The notes under the pieces were generated by a model. It did no database searches. It saw only the letters and a list, made by a program, of their open reading frames with translations, and was not told the DNA's origin. This document shows positions 39,234 through 50,435 of a stretch of DNA of 64,000 nucleotides, piece by piece (the stretch's first letter is position 1; each line of letters starts with the position of its first letter). This DNA comes from Sphingomonadaceae bacterium PASS1. GTDB lineage: Bacteria; Pseudomonadota; Alphaproteobacteria; Sphingomonadales; Sphingomonadaceae. The DNA lies in NCBI GenBank assembly GCA_002255985.1, contig NKIR01000006.1:1-64000 (forward strand), written 5' to 3'. The position numbers were made by a program, and so were the translations under genes.

Positions 39234-41000
39234 ATGATGCCCGATTCCAATCGCCCAGAATTCGCAGAACGCGACCCGGATATGCCCGATGATGCTTTGG
39301 GACTTGGCTTGGATTTGCCGCCCTTAGCGCAACAGTCAGCGCCTGCCGCACCTGCGCCATCAGCGCCCGCATCTGCCCCGGTGAATACCGGCGGCGCGGC
39401 TTACCGCGTACTGGCCCGCAAATACCGTCCCCAAACCTTTGCCGAGCTTATCGGCCAAGATGCGATGGTGCAGACGCTTGGCAATGCGATCAAGCGCGAT
39501 CGTTTGGCGCATGCGTTTTTGATGACTGGCGTTCGCGGTGTCGGTAAAACCTCGACGGCGCGACTGATTGCCAAGGCGCTGAACTGCATTGGTATGGACG
39601 GGCAGGGCGGACCAACGATTGATCCCTGTGGCACCTGCGAGCCTTGTGTGGCGATTGCCGAAGGCCGCCATATCGACGTTATCGAAATGGATGCGGCAAG
39701 CCACACCGGTGTTGATGACGTCCGTGAGATTATTGAGGCTGTGCGCTATTCTGCCGTTTCAGCACGCTACAAAATTTACATCATCGACGAAGTCCACATG
39801 CTGTCGAAAAACGCGTTTAACGCGTTGCTGAAGACACTTGAAGAACCGCCCGGCCACGTCAAATTCCTGTTTGCGACGACTGAGGTAAACAAGGTTCCGA
39901 TTACGGTATTGTCGCGGTGCCAACGGTTCGACCTTAAGCGTATTTCCACCGCAAAACTGGCGGACCATTTCGCGGATATCGCTGCCAAAGAACATGTCGA
40001 GGCAGAGGTTGAGGCGCTGACATTGGTGGCCCAAGCCGCCGAGGGCTCGGTACGCGACGGGCTGTCGATACTCGACCAAGCGATTGCCCATGCCGACATG
40101 GAAGCTGACGGCAAGGTTACGGCGGCGCAAGTCCGCGACATGCTTGGCCTGTCGGATCGCGGCGCAATCCGTCGGTTGTTTGGCCTGATATTGGCGGGCG
40201 ATGCACAGGGCATGTTGGCAGAAGCCCGCAGTCAATATAATCTGGGCGTAGAGCCGTTGGCGATGTTTGCCGGGCTTTTGTCCGAAGTGCACCGGTTGAC
40301 GCTCGCAAAGGTTGGCGCACCGCGCGATGGCGCTTTGGATGCCGATGCTGCTGCAGTGGTGGAGGAGCATGCGGATCGTCTGTCCTTTCCAGTCCTGCAC
40401 CGTTTGTGGCAGCTGTTGCTGAAGGGGCAGGAAGAGGTCGCGCGCGCCTCTGTGCCGCTCGACGCTGCGGACATGGCGCTGTTGCGCGTTATTCATGCCG
40501 CGACACTTCCCGATCCCGGTGAGTTGGCCAAGATGATTGGGCAGGGCAGCTTTGCTGCGCCGCCGGCCTCTGCGGCCACTGGACCCAGCACGCCACCATC
40601 GGCGACCGTGCAGACGTTAATGCCAACGGATTTCCATGCGCTTTTGGATCGTTTGGCGCGCGAGGGTTTTGTCAGTCTTGAGATGACCCTGCGGGATGTT
40701 GTCCGTTTGGTTGAATATGCGCCACCGGTGTTGGCATATCAGCTGGCCGGGCCCGTTGCGCCCGGATTCGTTGCGGAACTGCGCGATGCTCTGGCGAAGG
40801 TGACCGGTACGCGCTGGGACGTCGAAGAACGCGCTGGCGAGGCTGCACCAAGCTTGTTGGAGCAAGAGCAAGCTAAGGTCGACGCTGAAAAGCACATGAT
40901 ATTGGAGTCACCTCTGGTCAAAGCAGCATTTGCTGCGTTTCCTGAGGCGGAGCTGATCGACAGCGACGCGCATGACGTGAAATGGAGTAAGAGCGCATGA
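39234..41000 (+). CDS. dnaX: DNA polymerase III subunits gamma/tau
   Basis: YRVLARKYRPQTFAELIGQDAMV; GVRGVGKTSTARLIAKALNC; DEVHMLSKNAFNALLKTLEEPP. Confidence 0.96.
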   Translation: MMPDSNRPEFAERDPDMPDDALGLGLDLPPLAQQSAPAAPAPSAPASAPVNTGGAAYRVLARKYRPQTFAELIGQDAMVQTLGNAIKRDRLAHAFLMTGVRGVGKTSTARLIAKALNCIGMDGQGGPTIDPCGTCEPCVAIAEGRHIDVIEMDAASHTGVDDVREIIEAVRYSAVSARYKIYIIDEVHMLSKNAFNALLKTLEEPPGHVKFLFATTEVNKVPITVLSRCQRFDLKRISTAKLADHFADIAAKEHVEAEVEALTLVAQAAEGSVRDGLSILDQAIAHADMEADGKVTAAQVRDMLGLSDRGAIRRLFGLILAGDAQGMLAEARSQYNLGVEPLAMFAGLLSEVHRLTLAKVGAPRDGALDADAAAVVEEHADRLSFPVLHRLWQLLLKGQEEVARASVPLDAADMALLRVIHAATLPDPGELAKMIGQGSFAAPPASAATGPSTPPSATVQTLMPTDFHALLDRLAREGFVSLEMTLRDVVRLVEYAPPVLAYQLAGPVAPGFVAELRDALAKVTGTRWDVEERAGEAAPSLLEQEQAKVDAEKHMILESPLVKAAFAAFPEAELIDSDAHDVKWSKSA

Positions 41001-41332
41001 AAAGCATGGAAGACATGATCAAGGCCGCCCAAGAGGCAGCTCAAAGCATTCAGCAGCAAATGGAACAAGCGCAAGCAACGCTCGACACCATTCACGTCGA
41101 AGGCCAGTCGGGCGGTGGCTTGGTGAAAGTCCGCGCAACGGCAAAAGGCCGCATCTTAAACGTAGCAATCGATGACAGCCTGATCGTTCCTGCTGACAAA
41201 ACGATGCTGGAAGACCTCATTACCGCAGCATTTAATGACGCGCGTGAAAAAGCGGATGCCGCGAGCAATGCTGAAATGGGCAAAATGTCGAGCAGCCTAC
41301 CTTTGCCTGCCGGGTTCAAACTGCCGTTTTAA
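40997..41332 (+). CDS. ybaB: YbaB/EbfC nucleoid-associated protein
   Basis: VKVRATAKGRILNVAIDDSL...LEDLITAAFNDA. Confidence 0.93.
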   Translation: MKSMEDMIKAAQEAAQSIQQQMEQAQATLDTIHVEGQSGGGLVKVRATAKGRILNVAIDDSLIVPADKTMLEDLITAAFNDAREKADAASNAEMGKMSSSLPLPAGFKLPF

Positions 41333-41486
41333 TCCCGCCATTATTGGCGACATTTTCCATTAAACCCGTTTTTTCCCCAGCAAATTGCGCTTTTGGGGCC
41401 CCGATGCATTGAAAGCCTGCGCAGAGCGCTCATATTGCGTTGGAACGGGCGTGCAGCATTTTTGCGCGACCCCACTTGGAGTATCT

Positions 41487-43886
41487 ATGGATCTGAACCT
41501 GCCTTTATTGCCACTGCGCGATATCGTTGTTTTCCCCGGTATGATTGTTCCCTTGTTTGTGGGTCGGGATAAGTCGGTCGTCGCGCTGGAAAAAGCGATG
41601 GCGGCGAACAAGGAAATTTTCCTCGTCGCGCAGTTGGATCCAGCCGAGGATGATCCCGGCAAAGATGATTTGTACGATATCGGCGTAACCGCGACGATTA
41701 TGCAGCTGCTGAAGCTGCCCGACGGTACTGTGCGCGTTCTGGTCGAAGGCAAGCAACGCTCGCAACTGCGCGATTTGGTTGAGCACGGCAGCGAATATGT
41801 CGAAGCGGCGGTGTCACTCGTTGTCGAACAAAATGCTGAAGGTCCTGAAGCGACCGCGCTAATGCGGTCGGTCGCTGACCAGTTTGAAAATTATTCGAAG
41901 CTCAACAAGAAAATGCCCGCTGAAACCGCGGTGCAGCTTTCGGAGATCGAAACGCCGTCGGCGCTTGCGGACGCCGTTGCGGCCAATATCCAGTTAAAGG
42001 TGTCGGATAAGCAATCGCTTCTGGTTGAAGCAAACCCGCTTCGTCGGTTAGAAATGGCGTTTGCCTTTATGGAAGGCGAATTGGGCGTATTGCAGGTCGA
42101 AAAGAAAATTCGTGGCCGCGTGAAGCGCCAAATGGAAAAGACCCAGCGCGAATATTATCTGAACGAACAGATGAAGGCCATCCAGCGCGAGCTGGGCAAT
42201 GACGATGGCGAAGGCGGCGACGAAGCTGCCGAGATTCAAAACAAGATCGACACGATGAAGCTGTCCAAGGAAGCAAAGGCGAAAGCCAATGCCGAATTGA
42301 AAAAGCTGCGCGGCATGGCACCCATGTCCGCCGAAGCGACCGTCGTGCGCAATTATCTCGACACGCTTCTGGGCATACCATGGGGCAAAAAGTCCAAGTT
42401 GAAGCGCGACATCGCCAAGGCGCAGGACGTTCTCGACGAGGACCATTTCGCCTTAGAAAAGGTCAAGGACCGCATTGTTGAATATCTTGCGGTACAGGCG
42501 CGCACCAATAAACTTAAAGGCCCAATCTTGTGCCTCGTTGGCCCTCCCGGCGTGGGCAAGACGTCGCTTGGTAAATCGATTGCCAAGGCAACGGGGCGTG
42601 AGTTCATCCGTCAGTCGCTTGGCGGCGTGCGTGATGAAGCAGAGATTCGGGGCCACCGCCGGACCTATATTGGTTCGATGCCGGGTAAGGTCGCCGCCAA
42701 TTTGAAAAAAGCAGGGACGATGAACCCGCTGTTCCTGCTCGATGAAATCGACAAGCTTGGTCAGGATTTCCGTGGTGATCCGGCGTCTGCATTGCTTGAG
42801 GTTCTTGATCCGGAACAGAACAACAAGTTCAATGACCATTATCTCGAAATCGACTTGGACCTGTCCGACGTGATGTTCGTGACAACGGCCAACAGCCTCA
42901 ATTTGCCGCAGGCGCTTTTGGACCGCATGGAAATCATCCGGTTGGAAGGTTATACCGAAGACGAGAAGCTGGAGATTGCGAAGCGACATTTGTTTGACAA
43001 GCAAGTCGAAGCCCATGGGTTGAAGCCGGAAGAATTCTCGGTCAGCGATGATGCATTGCGTGATCTGATCCGTTATTACACGCGGGAAGCCGGTGTGCGT
43101 ACGCTTGAGCGCGAAATCGCCAAGCTGGCACGCAAATCGCTGCGCCGTATATTAGAAGGCAAAGCCACCAGTATTGCGATTACACCCGACAATCTCGCAG
43201 ATTTTTCGGGCGTCCGTAAATACCGCCACGATATGGGCGAGGAAGAAAACCAAATTGGTGCTGTGACGGGGCTTGCTTGGACTGAGGTTGGCGGCGAACT
43301 GCTCACCATCGAAGCTGTGACTGTCCCGGGTAAGGGCCAGATCAAGACAACCGGTAAGCTCGGCGAAGTGATGAGCGAGTCCATCCAGGCTGCCTTGAGC
43401 TACGTTAAGGCGCGCGCACCGAGCTATGGCATTAAGCCGAGCCTATTTGGACGCAAGGATGTCCATATCCACCTTCCCGAAGGCGCTGTGCCCAAGGACG
43501 GTCCATCGGCGGGTATTGGCATGGTTACATGCATCGTTTCGACCCTGACCGGAATTGCTGTGCATCGCGACGTCGCCATGACGGGTGAAGTTACCTTGCG
43601 CGGACGTGTGCTCCCAATTGGCGGATTGAAAGAGAAACTGCTTGCAGCGCTCCGGGGTGGCATCAAGACGGTGCTTATTCCGCAGGAGAACGAGAAGGAC
43701 CTCGCGGATATTCCAGCCAACATAAAAGAAGGTCTGGAAATCATTCCTGTCAGCCACGTCGATCAGGTGCTGGCGCGTGCGCTGGTATCGCCTCTGGTGG
43801 CTGTAGAATGGACCGAAGCGGATGAACTTGCTGCGGCCTTGCCGCATACAGTTGGCGGCGAAAACGGGGCGTCTGTGACCCATTAA
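41487..43886 (+). CDS. lon: ATP-dependent protease Lon
   Basis: PLLPLRDIVVFPGMIVPLFVGR; GPPGVGKTSLGKSIA; PKDGPSAGIGM catalytic Ser. Confidence 0.97.
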   Translation: MDLNLPLLPLRDIVVFPGMIVPLFVGRDKSVVALEKAMAANKEIFLVAQLDPAEDDPGKDDLYDIGVTATIMQLLKLPDGTVRVLVEGKQRSQLRDLVEHGSEYVEAAVSLVVEQNAEGPEATALMRSVADQFENYSKLNKKMPAETAVQLSEIETPSALADAVAANIQLKVSDKQSLLVEANPLRRLEMAFAFMEGELGVLQVEKKIRGRVKRQMEKTQREYYLNEQMKAIQRELGNDDGEGGDEAAEIQNKIDTMKLSKEAKAKANAELKKLRGMAPMSAEATVVRNYLDTLLGIPWGKKSKLKRDIAKAQDVLDEDHFALEKVKDRIVEYLAVQARTNKLKGPILCLVGPPGVGKTSLGKSIAKATGREFIRQSLGGVRDEAEIRGHRRTYIGSMPGKVAANLKKAGTMNPLFLLDEIDKLGQDFRGDPASALLEVLDPEQNNKFNDHYLEIDLDLSDVMFVTTANSLNLPQALLDRMEIIRLEGYTEDEKLEIAKRHLFDKQVEAHGLKPEEFSVSDDALRDLIRYYTREAGVRTLEREIAKLARKSLRRILEGKATSIAITPDNLADFSGVRKYRHDMGEEENQIGAVTGLAWTEVGGELLTIEAVTVPGKGQIKTTGKLGEVMSESIQAALSYVKARAPSYGIKPSLFGRKDVHIHLPEGAVPKDGPSAGIGMVTCIVSTLTGIAVHRDVAMTGEVTLRGRVLPIGGLKEKLLAALRGGIKTVLIPQENEKDLADIPANIKEGLEIIPVSHVDQVLARALVSPLVAVEWTEADELAAALPHTVGGENGASVTH

Positions 43887-44078
43887 AGGGTGATTTATCG
43901 CTTTCGGTTGTTCGTTATCGGTAAAACTGACAGTTTTTGACAGAAAATGACGGTTTTGGGCGGATTTTTCCTTTGACAGTGCACGCAATGTCATCATTAT
44001 CCGTACACCGGTTTACGCCGCGACTCAATTAAACAATAATTTGGGTTTTATACAATTTTTGAGAGGGGGGTTCCCAAT

Positions 44079-44351
44079 ATGAACAAGCAAGATCTCGTCA
44101 ACGCAGTTGCAGACGCAAGCGGCCTGACCAAAGCAGATGCTGGTAAAGCAGTAGAAGCGACCTTTGAAGCAATCACCGGCGCGCTGAAGAGCGGCGGCGA
44201 AGTGCGTCTCGTTGGTTTCGGTACATTCGGCGTTGCAAAGCGTAAGGCTTCGACCGGCCGTAACCCACGCACTGGTGAACCAATGACCATCAAAGCATCG
44301 ACTCAGCCTAAGTTCAAGGCTGGCAAGGCGCTTAAGGATGCCGTCAACTAA
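44079..44351 (+). CDS. HU family DNA-binding protein
   Basis: MNKQDLVNAVADASGLTKADA...RLVGFGTFGVAKRKASTGRNPRTG. Confidence 0.96.
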   Translation: MNKQDLVNAVADASGLTKADAGKAVEATFEAITGALKSGGEVRLVGFGTFGVAKRKASTGRNPRTGEPMTIKASTQPKFKAGKALKDAVN

Positions 44352-44373
44352 GACAAACCAAATTTATTTGGTG

Positions 44374-44407
44374 AAAGGGGCGGGGCGAAAGCATCCGCCC
44401 TTTTTTT
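44374..44407 (+). terminator. Intrinsic terminator after HU gene
   Basis: GGGCGG...CCGCCCTTTTTTT. Confidence 0.75.
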
Positions 44408-44534
44408 ATGCCCGACGCCAGCGCGGATGGCGTTGGTGCAAAATGGCAAATATAACGCACACGCAAAAACGCCGCCATGACGGCGGCGTAATGATTGAGC
44501 CGATTTGCCTGGCTCGTTTGCTAAACAAGCCCTG

Positions 44535-44774
44535 TTAAGCGGCGAGGCGCATTTCGCCAATGGCGCGGCCAGCGACCGGGAATGCAATAATCGTTGCAGG
44601 GTTGCGACGACGCATTTCACCGCACGTGATGCGACGTTCGCGCGCGACTTCTCCTGCAAATTCCATTTCAACGACTTCACGTATCCGCGGCATGGCGTTG
44701 CGCACTGTTAACACAATTGCGCCGCCCGACATAGCAAGAGCGATCACAAAAAGAAGGGAAGCTACGATGGTCAT
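44535..44774 (-). CDS. Small membrane-anchored hypothetical protein
   Basis: MTIVASLLFVIALAMSGGAIVLTV N-terminal TM. Confidence 0.55.
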   Translation of the reverse strand: MTIVASLLFVIALAMSGGAIVLTVRNAMPRIREVVEMEFAGEVARERRITCGEMRRRNPATIIAFPVAGRAIGEMRLAA

Positions 44775-44952
44775 GGCACTGGTCCTTTCTGTCCCCCGCC
44801 AAACTATTTGGCGGGCTTTGCTGCCTCGGTATGGGCAGCGTTTGAGCTTTTGTTCACTATTTGTTCTAACTTGTCAAGCGTGTTCTCACCGACGAAATAA
44901 CGTGGAGTATTTCGGGGATTAGCTGTGGATAATTTTTCTTATCGGGAGAGGC

Positions 44953-45363
44953 TCAACGGCCTTCGCTTTTTCCACGCCGTTCCGCGAACCATGCCTGCAA
45001 CGCCTGTTGTGTGCAGCCGGTAAATCCATTTGATCCGTTTACCGAGCAGCTGTTGGGCAGAACTGCGCGGGCATAGCCATCGAGGCTCTCTACCGCGGAG
45101 GTCCAGCTCCCGCCGCTGACGGAAGTATCATCGGTTTTACGCAGCGATTCGGGAACCCGATATCGCTCGCTTTCGGGTTGGGCAGCGCATACAATAATTT
45201 CGTCGCCTACCGCTTCGGGGCATTTGTCTTCGCCGAAAGTGACGAGAAACGAAATTCGGTCGGGAGGAGCAGATACCAGTGCCTCACCCAACGGATTGCC
45301 TTCGGAATGCAACGGACTGCACAGCAGGCCGATGGGTAATAAAAAAGCGATGCTTTTTAACAT
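44953..45363 (-). CDS. Hypothetical secreted protein
   Basis: Signal-like N-terminus; 136 aa; GDEIIVCAAQPESERYRVPE. Confidence 0.65.
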   Translation of the reverse strand: MLKSIAFLLPIGLLCSPLHSEGNPLGEALVSAPPDRISFLVTFGEDKCPEAVGDEIIVCAAQPESERYRVPESLRKTDDTSVSGGSWTSAVESLDGYARAVLPNSCSVNGSNGFTGCTQQALQAWFAERRGKSEGR

Positions 45364-45602
45364 ATATGCCTTTTACACCCTTCTTGTTTGTGTGGTAGGG
45401 CACGTTGGCTGAACGCGGTGTTAATGTTGCGACGGCCCAACATTCAGCCGTCTGCGCGTGTTTGATGCTTGACGAATCTCCTCTACAGCTATAACGGCCC
45501 ACCCATTCCACATGGGAAACGCACATACCGGTGCTAATCTTTGCCTTTTAGGCAACAGTGACGTTCTAGTTTCCCAGAGGCTCAACCGGAAGGAGAAGTA
45601 CC

Positions 45603-46412
45603 ATGGCGGCACCTGTCGTAACCATGCAGCAATTGCTTGAAGCTGGGGCCCATTTCGGCCACCAAACACACCGTTGGAACCCGCGTATGAAGCCGTATAT
45701 CTTCGGCGCGCGCAACGGTATCCATATTCTCGATCTCTCGCAGTCCGTGCCATTGTTTGCACGTGCGCTTGATTTTGTTGCCCAGAGCGTTTCGTCGGGC
45801 GGCAAGGTTCTGTTTGTTGGCACAAAGCGCCAGGCGCAGGGCCCAATCGCTGACGCAGCACGCGCATCGGGTCAGCATTTCGTCAACCATCGCTGGTTGG
45901 GCGGCATGCTCACCAACTGGAAGACCATTTCGAACTCGATCAAGAAGCTCAAGACGCTCGAAGAGCAGCTTTCGGGCGACACGCACGGTTTCACGAAGAA
46001 GGAAATTCTTCAGATGACCCGCGAGCGCGACAAGCTTGAAATGAGCCTTGGCGGTATCCGCGACATGGGCGGCATTCCTGACGTGATGTTCGTGATCGAC
46101 GCCAACAAGGAAGAACTCGCCATTAAGGAAGCCAATGTTCTTGGTATTCCTGTCATCGCGATCCTCGATTCGAACGTATCGCCAGACGGCATCGCGTTCC
46201 CGGTTCCTGCAAATGATGACGCAGCGCGCGCCATTCGTTTGTACTGCGACGCCATTGCCACTGCGGCAACCAAGGGCAACGTAAATGCTAAGGTTGCCAA
46301 GGGCATTGACCTTGGCGCCGAAGTTGAACCCGCTGCCGAACCTGCATTGGCCGAAGAAGCTGCAGCTGTAGCCGAAGTCGCTGCAGAAGAAGCGCCAGCT
46401 GCCGAAGCTTAA
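45603..46412 (+). CDS. rpsB: 30S ribosomal protein S2
   Basis: [34 protein letters not shown]. Confidence 0.97.
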   Translation: MAAPVVTMQQLLEAGAHFGHQTHRWNPRMKPYIFGARNGIHILDLSQSVPLFARALDFVAQSVSSGGKVLFVGTKRQAQGPIADAARASGQHFVNHRWLGGMLTNWKTISNSIKKLKTLEEQLSGDTHGFTKKEILQMTRERDKLEMSLGGIRDMGGIPDVMFVIDANKEELAIKEANVLGIPVIAILDSNVSPDGIAFPVPANDDAARAIRLYCDAIATAATKGNVNAKVAKGIDLGAEVEPAAEPALAEEAAAVAEVAAEEAPAAEA

Positions 46413-46417
46413 ATAAA

Positions 46418-46452
46418 CCTTGTGTCCCCTGACCTGCTCGGGGGACACAAGG
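46418..46452 (+). terminator. Hairpin between rpsB and tsf
   Basis: CCTTGTGTCCCC...GGGGACACAAGG 12-bp stem. Confidence 0.65.
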
Positions 46453-46561
46453 TCTGAAATATCGGTGTAAACATCGTTTTCGGATCATATTTTCCCGCAT
46501 TCACGGGAATGACAAAATTGGCGGCTATGGATGCCGCTGCATTCATTCGAAAGGACAAAAT

Positions 46562-47488
46562 ATGTCTGCAATTACAGCTTCAGCCGTCAAGGAACTGCGT
46601 GAGCTTTCCGGCGCCGGCATGATGGACGCCAAAAAGGCGCTTGAAGAAACCAATGGCGATATCGAAGCAGCAGTAGATTTGTTGCGTGCCAAGGGTCTTG
46701 CAACTGCTGCCAAGAAGTCGAGCCGCACGGCCGCAGAAGGCCTTGTTGGCGTTGCCGTTGAAGGTACCAAGGGTACTGCCATCGAAGTCAACAGCCAGAC
46801 GGACTTCGTTGCGAAGAACGAACAGTTCCAAGAATTCGTTGCTGCTGTTAGCAATGTCGCATTGAGCCTGAGCGCAAATGAAGCTGAAGCTGTTTTGGCG
46901 GCGCCTTATGGCGATGGCGAAACCGTTCAGGACCGTTTGACCAATAATATTGCAACCATCGGTGAAAACCAGGTTATCCGCCGTGTTAAGTCGCTTTCTG
47001 TCAGCAATGGTCGCGTCGTGTCGTACGTGCACAACGCTGCCGCGCCTGGCATGGGTGGCATCGGTGTTCTCGTGGCGCTCGAAAGCGAAGCAGATGCTGC
47101 AACGCTCGACGGCCTCGGCAAACAACTGGCGATGCACATCGCTGCTGCATTCCCGCTTTCGCTCGACGAAACCGGTTTGGACGCAGAAACACTTGAGCGC
47201 GAGCGTGGCATTGCCCGTGAGAAGGCTTCGGAAAGCGGCAAGCCTGCAGATATCGTCGAAAAGATGGTTGAAGGCGCTGTTAAGAAGTTCGCGAAGGAAA
47301 ATGCTTTGTTGAGCCAGCCATTCGTTATGGACGGCAAGACACCGATTTCCGACGTTGTTGCCGCCGCTGGTAAAGAAGCTGGCAAGCCAATCGTGTTGAA
47401 GGACTATGTCCGCTTCCAGCTTGGTGAAGGCATCGAAAAGGAAGTGTCTGACTTTGCAGCTGAAGTGGCTGCCGCGGTCGGCGCATAA
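46562..47488 (+). CDS. tsf: Elongation factor Ts
   Basis: [24 protein letters not shown]. Confidence 0.97.
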   Translation: MSAITASAVKELRELSGAGMMDAKKALEETNGDIEAAVDLLRAKGLATAAKKSSRTAAEGLVGVAVEGTKGTAIEVNSQTDFVAKNEQFQEFVAAVSNVALSLSANEAEAVLAAPYGDGETVQDRLTNNIATIGENQVIRRVKSLSVSNGRVVSYVHNAAAPGMGGIGVLVALESEADAATLDGLGKQLAMHIAAAFPLSLDETGLDAETLERERGIAREKASESGKPADIVEKMVEGAVKKFAKENALLSQPFVMDGKTPISDVVAAAGKEAGKPIVLKDYVRFQLGEGIEKEVSDFAAEVAAAVGA

Positions 47489-47590
47489 ATATTCTTGGCT
47501 TCCCCGTCACATGACGGGGATAAAGCCTTGGCGATGTGGCGCGCGGCTCCTATAGCTGGGCGCCATTATTGTATCGGGACGAGGGACATT

Positions 47591-48316
47591 ATGAGCGCGC
47601 ACGGCTATCGTCGTATATTGCTTAAGCTTTCGGGCGAAGTGCTGATGGGGGATCAGGCCTATGGCATTGACCCCGATACCGTCGCGCGCGTGGCCGAAGA
47701 AGTGAAGGCAGCCCAGGATACCGGGCTTCAACTGTGCCTCGTTATCGGTGGTGGCAACATCTTCCGCGGAATGGCCGGTGCTGCCAAGGGCATGGATCGC
47801 GCACAGGCGGACTATATGGGCATGCTGGCAACGGTCATGAATGCTTTGGCCATGCAGAATGCGCTTGAGCAGCTTGGCGTCCCCACACGGGTTCAGTCAG
47901 CCATTGAAATGGACAAAGTGTGCGAGCCCGTCATTCGCCGCCGTGCAGAACGTCATCTGGAAAAGGGCCGGATCGTCATTTTCGCCGCCGGCGTTGGTGC
48001 GCCGTTCTTCACGACCGACAGCGGCGCTGCATTACGTGCGGCTGAAATGCAGTGCGATGCTTTGTTCAAAGGCACTTCGGTCGATGGTGTATATGACGCC
48101 GACCCGAAGAAGGTCGCGACAGCAACCCGTTATGAAACATTGAGTTACGACCGAGTCCTGGCAGATAATCTGAAGGTTATGGACGCGAGCGCTGTGTCGC
48201 TTTGCCGTGATAACAACATACCAATCGTGGTGTTTTCAATCCGCGAGCGGGGCAATATTTTGAAAGTGCTGGACGGAAGCGGCACTTCTACTGTGGTAAC
48301 AAGCGAAGGAAATTGA
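47591..48316 (+). CDS. pyrH: UMP kinase
   Basis: [23 protein letters not shown]...[16 protein letters not shown]. Confidence 0.95.
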   Translation: MSAHGYRRILLKLSGEVLMGDQAYGIDPDTVARVAEEVKAAQDTGLQLCLVIGGGNIFRGMAGAAKGMDRAQADYMGMLATVMNALAMQNALEQLGVPTRVQSAIEMDKVCEPVIRRRAERHLEKGRIVIFAAGVGAPFFTTDSGAALRAAEMQCDALFKGTSVDGVYDADPKKVATATRYETLSYDRVLADNLKVMDASAVSLCRDNNIPIVVFSIRERGNILKVLDGSGTSTVVTSEGN

Positions 48317-48319
48317 ATC

Positions 48320-48877
48320 ATGCCGCAATATGACAAGACTGATGTCGAGCGCCGCATGAAAGGCGCTGTTGATTCTTTTAAGAGCGACCTTTCCGGTTTG
48401 CGCACGGGCCGTGCGAACGTGACCTTGCTCGACCCCGTAGTGGTCGAAGTTTATGGCTCACACATGCCGTTGAGCCAGGTTGCAACGGTCAGCGCGCCTG
48501 AGCCGCGGTTGTTGTCGGTACAGGTCTGGGACCGTTCCAACGTGACCCCGGTTGAAAAGGCTATTCGTTCGGCTGGCCTTGGCCTTAACCCGATTACCGA
48601 TGGCCAGACACTGCGTCTGCCTATCCCCGATTTGACCGAAGAGCGCCGCAAAGAGCTGGCTAAGCTTGCAGGCCAATATGCAGAGAAGGCGAAAATCGCG
48701 ATCCGCAACGTACGGCGCGATGCGAATGACGGGCTGAAGACCGACGAGAACAAGAAGGAAATCAGCGAAGACGATCGCAAGCGGCTTGAGACTGAAGTTC
48801 AGAAGATGACCGACGAGATGATCAAGGCCGTTGATGACGCCGCTGCGCACAAGGAAAAGGAAATCCTTAGCCAGTGA
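48320..48877 (+). CDS. frr: Ribosome recycling factor
   Basis: [19 protein letters not shown]...[24 protein letters not shown]. Confidence 0.96.
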   Translation: MPQYDKTDVERRMKGAVDSFKSDLSGLRTGRANVTLLDPVVVEVYGSHMPLSQVATVSAPEPRLLSVQVWDRSNVTPVEKAIRSAGLGLNPITDGQTLRLPIPDLTEERRKELAKLAGQYAEKAKIAIRNVRRDANDGLKTDENKKEISEDDRKRLETEVQKMTDEMIKAVDDAAAHKEKEILSQ

Positions 48878-48893
48878 TCGCTGTATCAACCTC

Positions 48894-48974
48894 TTGCCCG
48901 TTCGCATTGAGCGAAGACGAGAGGCCGGTCGGTTCTGCGCGGTGTCTCGACTTTGCTCGACGTGAACGGGTGGG
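48894..48974. repeat. REP-like imperfect palindrome between frr and uppS
   Basis: CCCGTTCGCATTGAGCGAAGACGAGA and TCTCGACTTTGCTCGACGTGAACGGG are imperfect reverse complements. Confidence 0.7.
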
Positions 48975-49030
48975 GTAGTGTGTTGACCACCGGTTCCCAA
49001 CCTGAGCGCATTGAAGCCGGCACCGGAAAA

Positions 49031-49699
49031 ATGCCACGGCATGTTGCCATCATTATGGATGGTAACGGACGCTGGGCGAAAAAGCGCATGTTGCCGCGAG
49101 CTATGGGGCACAAAAAGGGCGTTGAGACTGTTCGGAAAGTGGTCCGTGCAGCGGGTGAGTTGGGCTTGGAAACACTCAGCCTTTATGCTTTTTCGAGCGA
49201 AAACTGGAAACGTCCTGAAGATGAAATAAGCGACCTGATGGGGTTGATGCGCGAATTCATAAAATCTGACCTCGATGAATTTGCTGCGAACAATGTCCGT
49301 TTAAAGATAATAGGTAATTACAAGGCATTAGCGCCCGATATTGTGGGCATGCTTGAAGAATCGATTGCCCGAACGTCAAACAACACACGCACGACGCTGG
49401 CCGTGGCGCTGAATTATGGATCGCAGGATGAGCTTGTGCGCGCGGCCCGTTCCGCCGCTGCGCAGGGTGACATTACGGCACAATCTATCGAAGCCAATTT
49501 GGATACGGCCGGTCTGCCTCCGTTAGACCTTTTGATCCGGACATCGGGCGAACAGCGGTTGTCGAATTTCATGCTGTGGCAAGCAGCTTATGCCGAGTTC
49601 TGGTTTACAGACACGCTGTGGCCCGATTTTAGCAAGGATGAGCTCGCACAAGCTTTGACAGAGTTTTCGACGCGTGAGCGACGTTACGGTGGTCGATGA
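49031..49699 (+). CDS. uppS: Isoprenyl transferase (undecaprenyl diphosphate synthase)
   Basis: [35 protein letters not shown] extends to 48953. Confidence 0.94.
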   Translation: MPRHVAIIMDGNGRWAKKRMLPRAMGHKKGVETVRKVVRAAGELGLETLSLYAFSSENWKRPEDEISDLMGLMREFIKSDLDEFAANNVRLKIIGNYKALAPDIVGMLEESIARTSNNTRTTLAVALNYGSQDELVRAARSAAAQGDITAQSIEANLDTAGLPPLDLLIRTSGEQRLSNFMLWQAAYAEFWFTDTLWPDFSKDELAQALTEFSTRERRYGGR

Positions 49700-50433
49700 A
49701 CGATAAGGTCGTTCCGTTGATGAAGCCGCGTTCTGACTTAGGCGTGCGGACATTGTCGAGCGTTGCCATGATGTCGGTGGCTATCGGCGCGATCTGGTTG
49801 GGTGGCTATGCGTTTATGGCGCTGATCGTTCTGGTCGGATTGGGCGTGTACTGGGAATTTGCAAAGCTCGCGCTTGCGTTTGCCCGCAATCTGCCCGCGC
49901 GTATCATCTGGCTTGTTGGCGGGCTTTTGTACGTCGGACTGGCTTGCTTTACTTTATTGCTGTTTAGCGCACCGTTCTTTGGAATGACGCCCACGATCAT
50001 GCTCATCGCAGGCGTCATCGGAACCGATGTCGGCGCATATTTCGCTGGGCGGACATTTGGCGGGCCAAAGATTGCACCGCGCATTAGCCCGTCTAAAACA
50101 TGGTCTGGTTTGCTGGGTGGAATGGTTGGCGCTGGCTTGATGATGATCGCTATTCAGGCGGCGATTTATGCATTCAGGGGCGGCAACGCGGGTGATGGCG
50201 ACGTTTACCTGACTTATGGTTGGCAGCGCCTTGCGTTGACCGGCGCTGCACTTGCCGTTGTTGCGCAAATCGGTGATTTCTTCGAAAGCTGGATGAAGCG
50301 GCGGGCAGGGGTAAAGGACTCTGGAGGGCTTATCCCCGGGCATGGCGGATTGTTTGATCGTACCGATGGTCTGATTGCGGTCGCATTTGTCGCCGGGCTG
50401 ATCACCGTTTCGCAAAGCGCAATGGGCAGTTAG
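49696..50433 (+). CDS. cdsA: Phosphatidate cytidylyltransferase
   Basis: [28 protein letters not shown]...[19 protein letters not shown]. Confidence 0.95.
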   Translation: MNDKVVPLMKPRSDLGVRTLSSVAMMSVAIGAIWLGGYAFMALIVLVGLGVYWEFAKLALAFARNLPARIIWLVGGLLYVGLACFTLLLFSAPFFGMTPTIMLIAGVIGTDVGAYFAGRTFGGPKIAPRISPSKTWSGLLGGMVGAGLMMIAIQAAIYAFRGGNAGDGDVYLTYGWQRLALTGAALAVVAQIGDFFESWMKRRAGVKDSGGLIPGHGGLFDRTDGLIAVAFVAGLITVSQSAMGS

Positions 50434-50435
50434 CG

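Noticed and set aside
39234-41000. Programmed frameshift in dnaX
   Set aside because: No clear A-rich slippery heptamer plus hairpin was identified by eye; single continuous ORF suffices
42453-43016. Long antisense ORFs opposite lon, and similar ones opposite miaB, dnaX, tsf, dxr and puu-like genes
   Set aside because: Overlap well-supported conserved genes; typical high-GC shadow ORFs with low-complexity composition
44795-44815. CCCGCCAAACTATTTGGCGGG hairpin upstream of the 44535-44774 gene
   Set aside because: No T-run and unclear transcript context; not called as a regulatory element
47503-47520. CCCCGTCACATGACGGGG hairpin after tsf
   Set aside because: Short palindrome without a T-run; too weak to call as terminator
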